The notes below the pieces were generated by a model. That model saw nothing but the letters and a program-made list of their open reading frames with translations, was not told where the DNA came from and did not search any database. A stretch of 64,000 bases of DNA, from contig JADNRZ010000004.1 in NCBI GenBank assembly GCA_015501605.1, forward strand, positions 558,001 through 622,000, written 5' to 3'. A program made the translations under genes and the position numbers. This stretch comes from Panaeolus papilionaceus (taxonomy: Eukaryota > Basidiomycota > Agaricomycetes > Agaricales). Positions 1-12,400 of the stretch are shown here, piece after piece (position 1 is the stretch's first letter; every line of letters begins with the position of its first letter).

Positions 1-1776
1 ACTTGTCACTCAGCTTCTCAGATGTCGCTTTCTGTTCAATCTCCTGAGGTTCGCCGTGCTCTATAAAATCGTATATTCCATCAAAATAAGTGAGACAGAA
101 TCCACGTGTTAATAAGCAAAAGGACGTGCTTTGGCAGAGTCGCTCCCAATGGCAATGTGACTTGCGCCTTGACTCTGGCGAACCTAGTTCTTGTTGGACT
201 GTTTTGGTTAGATAAAATAGTTCTGAATCGTTGCGTTCTCTGGGAGATATCTATATCCAATTGGATTAATCAGTTCAAACACAGGGCCTTGCACATCGAA
301 ACATAAGACGTACAGATGCCCCATCAAGGTGCAGCAGCGATGGTATCCGAGCAATAAGGAAGGGTCGTGAATAATTTGTGGTATTGATGTCTGCGCGTCC
401 CACAGAGGACGGGGCCCAAGGAAAGTCAGTGTATGAATGTAACATAACGAATTTGGCCCGTCATCGTGAATAATTAATTGAAATTGCAACACCTACCTTG
501 GGAAAGGGGGTTACCGATGAATGACAAAGATTCCAAGGATGGCAGCCAGCAAGACAGAGCGTCGATGCTCAGCCATTCGCTGATGTCATTTGTGGAGAGT
601 GCCAGCTGTTTGATATTGGCCAAGGGCGCAGGAGCCGCCGGAAAGGGTATGGTTTTAATGATATTTGAAGTCAAGACAACACGCTGTAATCTTGACATAG
701 ATACATACATGTGTGTCAATAACGTACGTGACAGCAACTTTCCGACTTACGAGGGGTATTTGCGCAAAGCTGCCCATATGGCGGTCCAGTTGGCAAGTGA
801 ATTGCAATCGAGATTTATAGAATTAACAACTTGGTGTGAAGGACGAGTAGAATCGGAATCGGAAAGCTCGGAGAGGGCGTTATAACCCATTTCGATGGAT
901 TGAAGGGAAGGCATCCACTGAATGATACACTGCATCTGACTCCATGATGTAAATGTAGCATTCAGTTGAAGTTCTGTCAGCGACAAAAATGCCCCTGATA
1001 AGCGCTGGGAGTCGGTATGCATCCTAAGTCGATTTCGACTGAGGAAGCAGAAAGCCTGATTTAGTCTGGCTGTTCTTCACGCTGTGCTTTCACTCACTTT
1101 AAAGTTAGCCTCTTTAGTGAGGATAACTGCTGTGCAATCTCTGCGACTACGTCCCAACCTGGGATAAGATTTTGAGAGAGGTCCAAATCACGGATATCTG
1201 CGCATAAATTGATCATTCAAGGGAAACGACTGTTGTCGAAAGGGGGATAAGGTGTACTTGGACAGGTCTTCGAGATCTCACCAGTAGGGTCACTTGTTGC
1301 TACATTTTCGTTATCCAGACTGATTACCCGCAAACGATCCAGCTGAGCAAACTTTTGCCTGATTTTGTCCAGGGAGACTGCTTCCACTTGAATGGCGCCG
1401 TCAGATGAGCCCAAGGTTACTGTCTCCTGGGTGTTGGAACCATGGAGAATTTCTATATATTTTGATGTGAGAGCCTGTAAAAACGATATCCCAGTTGTAA
1501 CATGAGAGTTTGGGCGTATGAACGACGCTGAATTGTTGAATCTATTGGGTTTGGATTACATATTTTTTTAAATGAATTTCTACTGTTGAAAAAACCTTAC
1601 CGGCAAGTAAAATACTGCTTGCCATCTTTTGAGCCATTATGCTTACCGCGAGATGGATCATGCCATTCCACTCCGAGCCATATTCCTTGTGTATTATCGA
1701 CTGGGCCGACATAGTTAACAGTACCCAGATGACCGTTATAACTGATTCTAGAGCCAACGGCAAACTTGGTGGTCAT
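1..1776 (-). CDS. TBCE: Tubulin-folding cofactor E (partial, C-terminus beyond the window)
   Basis: TBCE works with cofactors C and D to fold and release alpha/beta-tubulin in the cytosol. The start is the ATG at 1776-1774, followed by an N-terminal CAP-Gly domain (GHLGTVNYVGPV, then GIWLGVEWHDPSRGKHNG). A leucine-rich-repeat region follows, read piecewise across introns (for example LDKIRQKFAQLDRLRVISL and LTELQLNATFTSW). Near 390-320 the exon text FLIARIPSLLHLDG and then SPRERNDSELFYL match the conserved segment after the LRRs of TBCE. The last readable exon continues EHGEPQEIEQKATSEKLSD and runs off the window at position 1, so the ubiquitin-like C-terminus is missing here. The gene is divergent from HIBCH, with 150 bp between the two ATGs. 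Family assignment is strong; exon borders below about 300 are uncertain. Confidence 0.88.
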
Positions 1777-1926
1777 GAGAAAGGAGAATTAAACCCTAAC
1801 CATAAATAAATAAATGTGTTTTTAGCACTTTCAACGAGTTTGCTAAGCCTTCAACCGGTCATTGTCGAAAGCCGTAGCCCTTCACAATTATTAGACTGTC
1901 CGACTCCAACGTTCCCTGCTTTATTC

Positions 1927-3835
1927 ATGTTATCTGCTGTCTTCAGAAACAGTATGTCCAGAACTGCTGTTCGTGTAGCTTCCAGGAGGACAAACGCAAT
2001 TGCTCGTCAAATGTCTTCTCAATCCTCAGTTCAAGTTGAAGAGGTATTTATTCTGAATTTTTAAAACATTTTAACCTCCTTCTTATTATTATCATTAAAC
2101 GATAGCCAACCGTCAAATTCGAGTCTAATGCCTCTTTACGGACATATATCTTGAACAGGCCATCCAAGTTGAATGCTTTGGATGAGCAAATGCTCTCATT
2201 GCTCCGACCCAAAATTGAGGTACCAAGTACCTCACCTTATGACCTTCGTCCCATTCTCAGACAAAATACATGACAGGAATGGAGTTCTTCCGAGCTTTGC
2301 GGCACTATAGTAGGTCGTGGGGTTGGTCGTGCCTTCTGTGCAGGAGGTGATGTTGCAAGTACGTGGTTCCACATGTTTCGGTGTGAGTACTACTCAACCA
2401 TGTTGCTTTTGCTGAATAGGTGTCATCAAGAATGCCTCAAACCCAGAGACACGGTCTCAGGCTTTTGAATATTTCAAACGCGAGTGAGTACTTGTTTACA
2501 ACTCTGCTACTTCGCTTTAATTGATGACCCCGCGTAGATTTGAGATGGATTATATTCTCGCCTCTCTCAAGAAACCGTATGTCGCCATCTTAGATGGTGT
2601 CACCAGTGAGTCGTTATTACCCCATTATGGTATCAAAGTAATTTATAGGTGTACAGTGGGAGGTGGTGTGGGCCTAGCTGCCAATGCTAGAATACGCATA
2701 GCCACAGAAAACACGGTATTTGCGATGCCAGAAACAAAAATTGGCTACTGTCCAGATGTTGGCGCTAGCTATTTCCTCTCACGGATGGATGGCCAAATTG
2801 GAACGTATCTTGCTCTCACCTCAGACTCATTGAAAGGACGGGCGGTGTTGTATGTGTTCCGTCTTTATATAGAACTTATCTCCACTAAACGTCTTCTCAT
2901 CTTGATCTTTAGTGAACATGGTTTCGCCACACATTATCTTCCTTCGAGGAGGATTCCCATGCTCTTGGACCGTCTCGCAGAACTAAATGACCCTCACCCG
3001 AATCTTTTGAACCGTGTTGTTGAAGAATTCTCTGCTGAATGGGACGCATCTGAGCCCCCTGCTCCGTTCACCGGCATTAGGCGTGTGGCTCTTGATCATG
3101 CATTCCGTCATGACAATGTTGAATCGATCTTCGCGGACCTTGAGAGATTCTCGGCAGCTGATGACGCGACTGTGAAGGATTGGGCCGCCAAAACGCTGGA
3201 AATGCTAAGATTGCGCAGTCCCACCAGTCTCAAGGTTGCCTTGGAAGCGATCCGTCGGGGCAAACAGCTGACTTTACTCGAGGCTTTGGACATGGAATTA
3301 AAGATAGGCACTGCATTTTGCGTGAGTTCACGTGTCTATTTCAGTACGATCTACGTCCACCAGTTTGACACTCTTCGCTTTACAGAACGGCGCCAGTTCG
3401 GATTTCATCACTGGTGTCGAAGCTGTTCTGGTCAAGAAGATCAAGGAGAAGCCTGAATGGTCACCCGCGTCTCTGGAAGAGGTTTCTCCTGAGATTGTTA
3501 ACCGATTTTTCGATCCCAAATCACCTTACCTGTCCGCGGCTCCCAAGCTAGATATTCCGGCGGATCTCCAAACAGGCACCTCCCGAAACCCTATGATGTA
3601 TGCATTGCCTACTGAAGCTGAGATCAGTGCATTGGTCACGGGTTCGCATGCCTCAGGTGGGGACATGGGCATGCGCGTGGAAGAATTACTTGCCAGATTT
3701 GACGAGATGAGGGAGGGTAAGATTGGAGTCAAGGAAAAGGTACTTGAGGTTGTTCAGCGTCGGTGTGAGCTTACCGATAATGCGGATGGTAATTATGTGT
3801 GGCTAAAATGGAAACGTGGACCTGGTGATAGATAG
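1927..3835 (+). CDS. HIBCH: 3-hydroxyisobutyryl-CoA hydrolase, mitochondrial
   Basis: This enzyme hydrolyses 3-hydroxyisobutyryl-CoA in mitochondrial valine catabolism and belongs to the enoyl-CoA hydratase/isomerase (crotonase) superfamily. Eight exons join in frame: 1927-2043, 2106-2219, 2277-2358, 2420-2483, 2538-2605, 2657-2849, 2913-3321 and 3386-3835, giving 498 residues, the usual length of fungal homologues. The first 35 residues are rich in Arg/Ser with almost no acid, as expected of a mitochondrial presequence. Diagnostic stretches are LNRPSKLNALDEQML, GRAFCAGGDVA (oxyanion hole), MGGGVGLAANARIRIATE, FAMPETKIGYCPDVGASYFL and EHGFATHYLPS. The C-terminal FFDPKSPYLSAAP region is typical of the fungal family. 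A misspliced reading (the 2606-2656 intron retained) is open, but only the spliced form restores MGGG. Confidence is high. Confidence 0.93.
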
Positions 3836-4673
3836 AAGCCCTTTGGATATCCTTAAATAATCCAAATTGATTTACACTGCTTCAACTCCTTTATTTTTCC
3901 CCAAGCATTGCATGAACCCCATCATGCAATATCGCCAATGGCCGAATGTATCAGGGCATCAAAAGATATGAATACATAATATTTTATGGGCTCCCGAGTC
4001 TTATACACGATATCGAGGAGGAGTGAATGATTCAGGCTAAATCGTATAAATATAATGGACCTTTGGGTCAAATGATCGTCTTGAGAACAAAGGCTCAATA
4101 AATAAATAAATTGTAAACGCTACATAGTCCTGGCCAGCCGGGAATGCTGGGAGACACTGAGCGGAGATATATTGCTAAGTGATTGATGAAACGTGCCAAA
4201 ATACCTAGACCTTAATCAGTAATCTGGTACGGTGTATGTACCGGTACCTCGATTGGAGTAAAGTTATTGGGCGTCAGGAAATGGTTTGAGATATGTTTGT
4301 TCCTGGAATTCAACATATCATTGGCTTGGAAACTCCTAACCCTGGCTGACAGTAGAGTCATAAACCCATTGATATATAGTTTGAGAAGTGTATATGTACA
4401 TACTAATCTTGAGATACAGGATCAAGTTCAAATCAAGTTAATATGTTTTAACAATGAACCATCGGGGCTAAACAATCGCGATCCCGGAATAACAAGTCTA
4501 TGGAACCAACTCTCCGACTTGATCTCTAAAGGGGTATGATAATAGCATGCAGGGCCCAATTTTAATCTTTGCGTAAATTTTTTTTAATGCCCTTAGTAGT
4601 GGCGCCAAACCTCTTCAGCTCTATAAAAGCCATGCAGTTCAAATGACCCTTCCCTCCCATTCATATCAGTATC
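3836..4673. other. Intergenic region between HIBCH and IDO
   Basis: About 840 bp of AT-rich sequence lies between two same-strand genes. It holds the HIBCH 3' end (AATAAATAAATAAA near 4098-4111), a 10-bp palindrome GTACCGGTAC near 4239, and the IDO promoter. A 90-codon open frame (4267-4539) has no recognisable protein features and no good coding character. I see no RNA gene. Confidence 0.6.
4622..4628 (+). promoter_or_regulatory. TATA box of the IDO gene
   Basis: A perfect TATAAAA lies 46 bp upstream of the IDO start codon, in a tract lacking other features. It is the clearest TATA box in the window. The position implies a short 5' leader. This suggests an inducible TATA-type promoter, which is inference. 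Confidence 0.55.
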
Positions 4674-6189
4674 ATGGATTTTGTCGGCGTCCTCACTTCA
4701 CCCCCAACCTTTCTATCCCTATTTCTGAAGCTTGCCCATTCTCTCATAAATCCTTCTTACTTGCCCTTCTCACAGTGCAAGCCTCTTTCAGATAGACCTT
4801 CCCTGGCCTCCTTTGACGTACATCTCAGCACAGGTTTCTTTCCCCAGCGTCCACTACCGCGTCTAACGAACGAATTTTCGCGTTGGGAACGCGCTCTCGC
4901 CAACGCCAGCAGTAACCTTAGCTTAGGTGAAGATGAGTCAGAAGAGGCTCTAACCAAACGTCCATTCGGTGAAGCATGGCGAACTGAAATCGTCTCGGTC
5001 AGTCCATACTCTTTTAGCATCAGCTCCTTCAATACCGGATCCTGACATATCATCCTTGATTGAACTATTTCAGTGGCCGGCTCTTGACACAGCTCCTCTC
5101 CACCACGATCTAAGGCTCTGTCAACGAGCCCATATGGTTTTGGCGTGGTTGGTTCATTTTTATGTCCATTCGATGCCGCGCTCTCCAGAAGAAGCCGCTG
5201 TTGTACCTAGGTCCCTGTCTGTACCTTTGATGGCAATATCTCGTCATCTGGGGTTTGCCCCCGTTCTTACGTTTGCAGACACGGTCCTTTGGAATTGGGA
5301 ACTGGAGAGGCCGGACCAACCCCTGTCCGCCGATAATATGCGTTTCCTCAATGTCTTCTCAGGAACGGACGACGAGAGGAATTTCTACAGAGCGTCTGCT
5401 TATGCCGAATTATCCGGAGTTGAGATCCTCAACATTATCGACTCGTTCCAATCACAACCGAGCCCAACGGACTTTCCTTCCATCTCTAAAATTGCCAGAG
5501 ACCTCACACGACTGGCAAGCGTCATTGACGACATCAGCGAAATCATTCAGTCTGTTCGGCCTACCTGTGACCCCCATATCTTCTACTGGGACATCCGTCC
5601 TTGGTTCGAGGGCAGTGACGCGAAGGGTCCGACGGATCCAGGCTGGATCTACGAAGGCTTCGAAGACTCTGAAGACCTGGATCTTAGTGGCCCATCTGCT
5701 GGTCAGAGCAGTGTGATGCATGCTCTCGATATATTTTTGGACGTCGACCACAAATTGCGCCAAAGAAGATTCCCTGCACCGTCAGCCGAGAACAAGCGTG
5801 CCGACCATGGTTTTATGGAGCGAATGAGGCGATATATGCCTGGAAAACACCAAGAATACCTCAGACACCTCGCTGCATCACCCAACAAATCGATCCGGGA
5901 ACTGGCACAAACGACACCCGCTCTCCGTGAACCCTACGATAATGCTGTAATGGCATTGAAACGTCTCAGGGACAATCACATCAGGATAGCTTGCTTGTAT
6001 GTGGTTACCATGTCAAGGTCTACTCCTGGTGCAAAGGGTGGCTGCCCCGCCAGTGCAATGATCGACCGTCTTCACGCGGCTAGGATTGCGGGGAAAGGAC
6101 CAGTTCGAGGCACTGGAGGAAATGAGCTTGCCGTCCTATTAAAGGCTGGGCGCGACGCGACGAGGAGGGCGATCCTAAAGCAAACCTGA
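4674..6189 (+). CDS. IDO: Indoleamine 2,3-dioxygenase
   Basis: This is a haem enzyme that opens the indole ring of tryptophan to give N-formylkynurenine, the first step of the kynurenine route to NAD. Two exons, 4674-4997 and 5074-6189, give 479 residues. Family hallmarks in order are LAWLVHFYVHS, SRHLGFAPVLTFADTVLWNW, GTDDERNFYRAS, HIFYWDIRPWFEG, and the proximal haem-ligand region YMPGKHQEYLRHL with its His. Then come the substrate-side PYDNAVMALKRLRDNH and the C-terminal GTGGNELAVLLKAGRDATR. The intron (4998-5073) joins EIVS to WPALD without loss. Fungi often carry several IDO paralogues of different affinity; which one this is cannot be told from the sequence alone. Confidence in the family is high. 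Confidence 0.95.
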
Positions 6190-6830
6190 CTCATATCTTG
6201 AATTTATGATTTTGAGGTCTAGGTGTGGTACTGAGCTTACGAGACAGAGTCCTTGGTGCTTTCTATTTTACATTCGATATGTTTTCCATTGTTCTATTCC
6301 CTTATTGTTGCTGTCACCGTTTTCGTATTGACATCTGACTATTGCTTTCCTTGGTAACCATTACATAGCTTAACGACATATGTATGTATATCGAGCCTTT
6401 ATAATTAGTTTTTGTATATATTCCAACAGTAGTTAATAGATAATTATCTAACCCACTTTTTTCGTGACTCCTTAACTCGTCGGAGTAGCGATGAAGGAAA
6501 CGGATATTAAAAACTGTCTAGGGTTATTATCGGGAAGAAGGAGGTCGCCGCCGAGAAATACGGTTCTGTCAATGTGGAACTTGAGAAGGCACGAAAAGGG
6601 GCGAAGGCGTTTTAATTCTGTTTTGGGATTTGTAGGTGCCAAAAGGATTAGATCTAAGCCAATACTGTTCAGACCATGTATAGACCATTTACTTAGCGGT
6701 TGAACAACTCCGCCGATGCTTATCTGTTTTTGAATTTTATTGACAACCTGAAAGATTTTCTTTTTTGCTTCATTCATGATGAATATTTATAATTTTAAAA
6801 CCAAGACCTTTGAGAGTTCAGATTTAATTA

Positions 6831-6849
6831 TTTTATTTTATTTTATTTA
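6831..6849. repeat. TTTTA pentanucleotide repeat
   Basis: A short (TTTTA)n-like tract of about 19 bp in the RPA1 upstream region. It is a simple AT-rich microsatellite, possibly nucleosome-disfavouring; no further role is evident. Confidence 0.6.
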
Positions 6850-6893
6850 AAGATTATTATGATGACTAATATGCAAATTAATAAACTCCTAAA

Positions 6894-6899
6894 ACGCGT
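6894..6899. promoter_or_regulatory. ACGCGT (MCB-like) motif upstream of RPA1
   Basis: A perfect ACGCGT lies 55 bp before the RPA1 start codon. In yeasts this is the MluI cell-cycle box bound by MBF, which drives G1/S transcription of replication genes. A 6-mer is expected roughly 15 times by chance in 64 kb, so position and gene identity are what make it notable. A second copy lies in RPA1 intron 1 (7291-7296). Confidence 0.4.
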
Positions 6900-6953
6900 C
6901 GAAACTCGTAAAGTCACATTTCGGTCACATTATTAACGTTGGTCTTGCCCATC

Positions 6954-9105
6954 ATGGTTCAACTTTCAACAGGCTGCTGCCAAAAGCTACAGGCTGCCAC
7001 TCCAGAGGATGTTGAAGTCTTCGAACACGAATATACTGTTCAATTCCTCTCAGTAAAAGTCGTTGGAAACAACGCGAAGAGTGGTAATCCTAATGCTGCT
7101 ACCAATCAACCAGAGAGACATCGCATCATCATGTCCGATGGTGTTCATTATATGCAAGCAATGCTCGCGACACAACTCAACCATCTCGTTCACGAGCAGA
7201 AAGTGGATAAGAACGTTGTCGTTGTATTAGAAAAGTTGACGTGTAACTACGTCCAGGATAAACCGTATTTGTTTCTTCCTTCATATTAAGACGCGTCTCC
7301 TGATCTCTTTAATAAACTATACTCCAGACTCGTAATTGTCCTCAGTCTTCGCGTCGTTCAACCTGGTGGTCAAGAAGCAGTTAAAATAGGTGACCCTCAA
7401 CCCATCCACACTGCCGCTCAACAGGCAGATGGAACATCACCTGCTGTCAAGGCTCCTGCACCAGTCGCCCAAGTTGCGACTGTTGCACAAAGCTCAAAAC
7501 CGTTGAATCCACAGCCACCACCACCACCTCAGACCGCACGAGGAAATATCTACCCCATTGAAGGACTTAGCCCTTACCAAAATACATGGACCATCAAGGC
7601 TCGCGTCACACATAAGTCAGAGGTCAAAAACTGGAGCAACAATCGCGGAGAAGGAAAGCTTTTCAACGTGACTCTCATGGACGATACAGGCGAGATCCGA
7701 GGAACGGCATTCAACCAAGCTGTCGACGAACTGTATCCCAAGTTCCAAGAAGGCAAGGTTTACTTCATCTCAAAAGCACGTGTCAACCTCGCCAAAAAGA
7801 AGTTCTCCAATGTGAACAACGACTACGAACTCAGTTTCGAGCGCTACACTGAAGTCGAAGAAGTATTATATTTCTTGCTTTCTGTGACTGTAATCTTACA
7901 CGACTTGACAGTGCCATGACACGACGAACCTACCCAGCGTCAAGTACAATTTTGTCCCCCTCAGCGCCTTGGGGGATCTTCCACCTGAATCCACATGTGG
8001 TATGATCTTTGTTTATATGTACAAATGTGCAAATCTTATGTCGTGTTTTATGTCAGATGTGATTGCAATCGTAAAGGATGTCGGACCTATCACAGAGATC
8101 AATTCCCAGAAATTGAATCGAACTCTGCAAAAAAGAGAACTTACACTAGTTGATGAATCCAAGGCATCAATAGCGTTGACTTTATGGGGAAAACAAGCAG
8201 AATCTTATGATGCTGAAGATGCTCCCGTTGTTGCTTTCAAAGGCGTCAAGGTTGGCGAATTCCGAGGAGGTTTGTCGCTTTCCGTGTATGTTGTTTGTTT
8301 CTCATCTGTCTCAATTTAGGTCGCACATTGTCTATGTTAAGCTCCAGCATCATGCAAGTTAATCCTGAAATTGACGTCTCATTCAAACTTCGAGGATGGT
8401 ACGATACCGGAGGCGCCAGTGAATCGTTCACAGCACAGTCTACTGTGAATACTGGTGCTTCCTCCAGTGGCCCCTTCAACCGCAACGAGCTTCACACATT
8501 CGACGAAGTAAAAACACAAGGTTATGGGCTTGCTGAAAAACCAGCTTATTTTTCAGCTCGTGGTACCATCATGCACATTCGTGAAAATATTTCCTACCCA
8601 GCTTGCCCGACCGAAGGCTGCAACAAGAAGGTTAACGAGAGTGGTGATAGCTGGCGTTGCGAAAAGTGCAATCTTAGTTTTGGAAGCCCCTCTCATCGGT
8701 ATGCCCCCCTTCATCGCTGTCAGAATACCAATTAATGTGAAACAGTTATGTTATTTCCATGGCCGCGGCTGACTACTCTGGTCAAGCGTGGCTCCAGGGG
8801 TTCAATGACATTGGAGAGGTTATTTTTGGAATGCCTGCCAACGACTTGATAGCACTGCGAGACAGCGACAAAGGACAGTATGATGCGGCCTTTCGTCAAG
8901 CCCTTTGCAAAACGTACAATTTCTCATGTCGCGCAAAGCAAGATAACTTTAAGGTGTGTATTACATGTTGATCCTTGGACTGTATCTAATTCAACTTGCA
9001 TTATATTAGGAAACCATGCGTGTTCGCTATGGTATTTCCAGCATCCAACCTTTCAACTATAGAGAAGAAGCCAAGATTCTCCGCGACCAACTTTACTCTA
9101 TGTAG
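6954..9105 (+). CDS. RFA1: Replication protein A 70-kDa subunit (Rpa1/Rfa1)
   Basis: This is the large subunit of the heterotrimeric single-stranded-DNA-binding complex RPA, needed in replication, repair and recombination. Seven exons (6954-7264, 7328-7862, 7912-7999, 8057-8269, 8320-8698, 8746-8953, 9010-9105) close in frame at 609 residues, the normal size. Residues 1-120 form the protein-interaction OB-fold (DBD-F) and are followed by a Pro/Ala/Gln-rich linker. DBD-A starts at IYPIEGLSPYQNTWTIKARV, DBD-B includes DVIAIVKDVGPIT and GRTLSMLSSSIMQVNPEI, and DBD-C carries the zinc ribbon CPTEGC..CEKC. The C-terminus RVRYGISSIQPFNYREEAK is conserved. The start used is the ATG giving MVQLSTGCC; an in-frame non-ATG extension was not used. 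Two ACGCGT boxes (upstream and in intron 1) suggest G1/S control. Confidence 0.95.
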
Positions 9106-9422
9106 AACGGACTGTTTTCTTGTTTCTTTTTGTAGCATTCTGTATTTTTTGTCGTAGTCATCGTCCGCGTCGTTTTGCTTTTCTCTCTGTCTTTGTTTCT
9201 TGATATGACTTAACACATTGACTGAAAGTGATTTATTTGGGTTATTTGTGTATGTGCATGTGATGTGAAAGGCGGACGAAATGAGACGCGTCAACAAAGT
9301 CGCGCCAAGAATGAGAGCCTGACAACCCCAAAACCACGACTTGAGCTATTCTTCGTCGATTAACAGCGTTGCCTTTCCTCCATTTCTCGCGTAAATAAAC
9401 TGTCCATAAGACGCGTCAATAC
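9106..9422. other. Intergenic region between RPA1 and the 9.4-kb gene
   Basis: 317 bp holding the RPA1 3' untranslated region and the promoter of the next gene. Two ACGCGTC motifs lie at 9286 and 9411, the second only 7 bp before the ATG. No gene is seen. Confidence 0.6.
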
Positions 9423-12400
9423 ATGCCCGTACCCCTTCATTCGCGTTATGAACAGCCTCAGAGTCCTCCTTCGATCATGATCACCCCGGCTCGTTCCAAT
9501 TTTATTCGCTCAGCATCAAATAATACAAGCTATACCCCAACTGTCGTGTCTAATGGCGCACAACCACGAACAAATATTGTCTCTCGCGTTGCAGTTGAGG
9601 GGAGGGTGCGGAAAGGACAAGATAGTGCGCCAATTAAATTGTTTTTAAAGGTGTTTCAATTCTCTTTTTTTTTTGAGTAAACATTCTGTGGCTAAACCTG
9701 TCGGCGTAGCTCTCAATACCAATAGACTCCTTCTCTCCTGGGACGACGATACCTCTATTTCCTGGTACATCATTTCAATTCTCCTTTCCTAAATCCGCTC
9801 TGACATCCATGATAGAGGAAAACGTCAAAGTTATCACCTCGAAAGTTCACCCACTCAACAACAACTCTGTACCATACAATTTCTCATCTTCTTCGTCGCC
9901 TCTCCTCCATGCAGCCGCTCGAGCTCTGAATTTACCCGCTCGATCAGCGGAATACTTTCCTGGATCAGCATCGGCGTCAAAATCCCATCCTGCGCCTGGT
10001 TCTAGGACGGATAGCAATGATATACCACCTGTTGAACCTCACTATACTGGATCCATTGTTGTCAGTGGCTATAATGTCGCTTTTGTGCTTCCAAAAGTCT
10101 TCATCACACCCGAAGAACACTCAGAGACCGACCATCCGAAAACGCCTCTTCATCGTCGTCGCATGTCTATCGGAGAGAAGCAGCAAGTCCATTTTATGGC
10201 TGCCATAGACATGTTGGTGCCGTTGGCCTCTCGCCCTCCCCGGGCACCCTATCTGGTATAGTATAGCATTGCCTGTGTCTTTAGGTGACTTTGACTTACG
10301 AATTTTACAGTTGGTAATTCCAACCCCGCGCTGTCTTCATAATCATATTAAACTACGCATTTTCCCCCCCGTCATGCAATCAGCTTCCTTTGCATCATTG
10401 TCATCTGTTGAAGAAGATGGAAATATGTGGGATCTTACTTCAGATCCACATGTCACAAGAACACCAGCAGTTCGATCGAAGCGCACTGGCTCCTACAGTC
10501 ACTTTGCCGACGATGAATCCTCTGAATCCTCTGGCCAAGGTGTATCTGAAGGGTGTATAATCCAGGGTACTTTTCCTAGCGCAGAGAAAATCCGCATCCG
10601 ATGGGCCAAACCAATCAAAAACCTTAATGTCCCTGGCATGGACCGCAGCGGGCGTCGGAGAGCAGGCGTTGAAGAGGTCAGGGGAGAAATGATTTGTGTA
10701 GTCCAGGGAAAGGGCGTTAGTGCCAACAATCCAGGTGTTGAAGGCGTTCTTATGAGCGTCGAATACAGAGGTCAGTGTAAAGGTGTCTGGTTTCCTGGCG
10801 TAGCCACTTTGCTAGGACTCGACGTCGGACTTCAGGCCAAAAATTCGGACATATCTTGGCCTAATAACTACCCTGGCCGTTGGGAGGTATCTGGAGAGAC
10901 GGGATACACTGGTTTTGACCATGGCTCCCCTTCCCGACCCTACAATTCGCGGAGTGCATCGATCGAGTCACAGGGGTCCGTTGTGATTGAACAGGAGGCG
11001 TTGAGCAGCAATGACAGCACGAAAACACATTCTGCCTCACTCTTGAGGGCACCACTTCCTTCCAATGTCGCAGAATATTCATTCGAAGGATCAAGCGCTA
11101 CGTTACCTTCCTCGTCTATATCCCCACTTGGCACTCTTTCATCTATGTCTTCCTTACCTGCCGCCTCGGTGACGACTCCTGCTAAGGACTTCTCTCCCGG
11201 TTCTCCCATCACTCTTCATCTCAATGTCAGTGACCTGAAACCACCACCCAACAACAGCTTTTCCTTCAAAATCTCGGGCACCATTCTTGTGACCAGTCGC
11301 ACATCCACATCGCGCCTTACCGAGGAAGGGGATTCCATCACCCCTTCGGGTGGTGATCCCGACCCGATCGTGCTCCCCTGCTTCACGGTTCTTGCTGCAG
11401 ACGCAGAGTCGATGTCCATTGTGGTCAGGAACGAAGCAGAAAATACATCAGTTGAGGTCTTTCATCCGACTGGGGATCTCTATAACGATCCTCAAACTAG
11501 GAAAACTGTCTTGCAAAAGGATAACTCAACCAAGTGTGGGGAAGAAGGCGGACGGATTGCCCTAAAATCCTTTGACGCGTTCGGAAATACATTTGTGCGA
11601 CCCACAACAACTCGATCTCGCACACCAAGCAACAACATAGTAACCCGACATCCGTCTCCTAGTCCGCAGCTATCCAGGGCTACTCTGTCCTCAAGGGGAA
11701 AACATGAAGGGCCCAGTGTAATACCATGTGTTCACGCACATATTACGCCAATAGCTCAAGATTGTTTATCAGCCATGCCCACCGGATATGCTGTCCGGAT
11801 ATGTCTAAGGACACCTTCGTTGACTGATTCAGAGTGGCTAGAATTCGGAATGACCCCAGGGACAAAAGCACAAACGGACGGGAGCAAGATACATCCGAAG
11901 TTGACGCTGATCTGTGCAAGTGTTGACGGGGTCCCCGTCAAAGCCGAGACGAGCAGATACCAACTCACTGCGAAGGTCACAACCGGTGGGGCACCATTCG
12001 AGGAGTTGACAACACACAACTGGGCATGTTGGGGAAAAGTCTTTGTCGGACCAACTGCTGGACGCAAGCTAATCATCGATTACGTGGTGCGAGATGCGGA
12101 ACCCGTGTCAGGGAAGGGGAAGAAAGGTTTAACCTCATGCAGGGCTTTCAATACGCTTCTGCCTACCTTTTTTGTTTCGACTGCGCGATTAGAGGTCGAA
12201 ATAGACCCTTTGCCAGGTTTGTTTTATTTCTTTAACATATGTAAAATTGGCATTGTCTCAAGCTTGCTCCAGGCCTTCAGATAACGGATTTGACGTCCAA
12301 CTTCGACTATCATCGACCATCTTCCACAGGTGACCGCCTTCTGATGTATTCTGTTGAGGGTCTTGCCCCACCTCAGCTCTCCTTCAGTCTTAGGAAGCAG

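Larger units (their letters stand above)
6190..6953. other. Intergenic region between IDO and RPA1
   Basis: About 760 bp, AT-rich. It contains open frames on both strands over 6472-6777 (a 101-codon minus-strand ORF starting with ATG at 6777), but none resembles a known protein. A TTTTA repeat lies at 6831-6849 and an ACGCGT at 6894-6899 close to the RPA1 start. The middle may be a decayed coding remnant, but I cannot support a gene. Confidence 0.5.

Noticed and set aside
4267..4539. 90-codon ORF upstream of IDO
   Set aside because: Does not start with a well-placed ATG and resembles no protein; it lies in a promoter/3' region.
6472..6777. 101-codon minus-strand ORF with an ATG, in the IDO-RPA1 gap
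   Set aside because: No recognisable motif; overlapping frames on the other strand look equally good, and flanking sequence is AT-rich. Not enough to call a gene.
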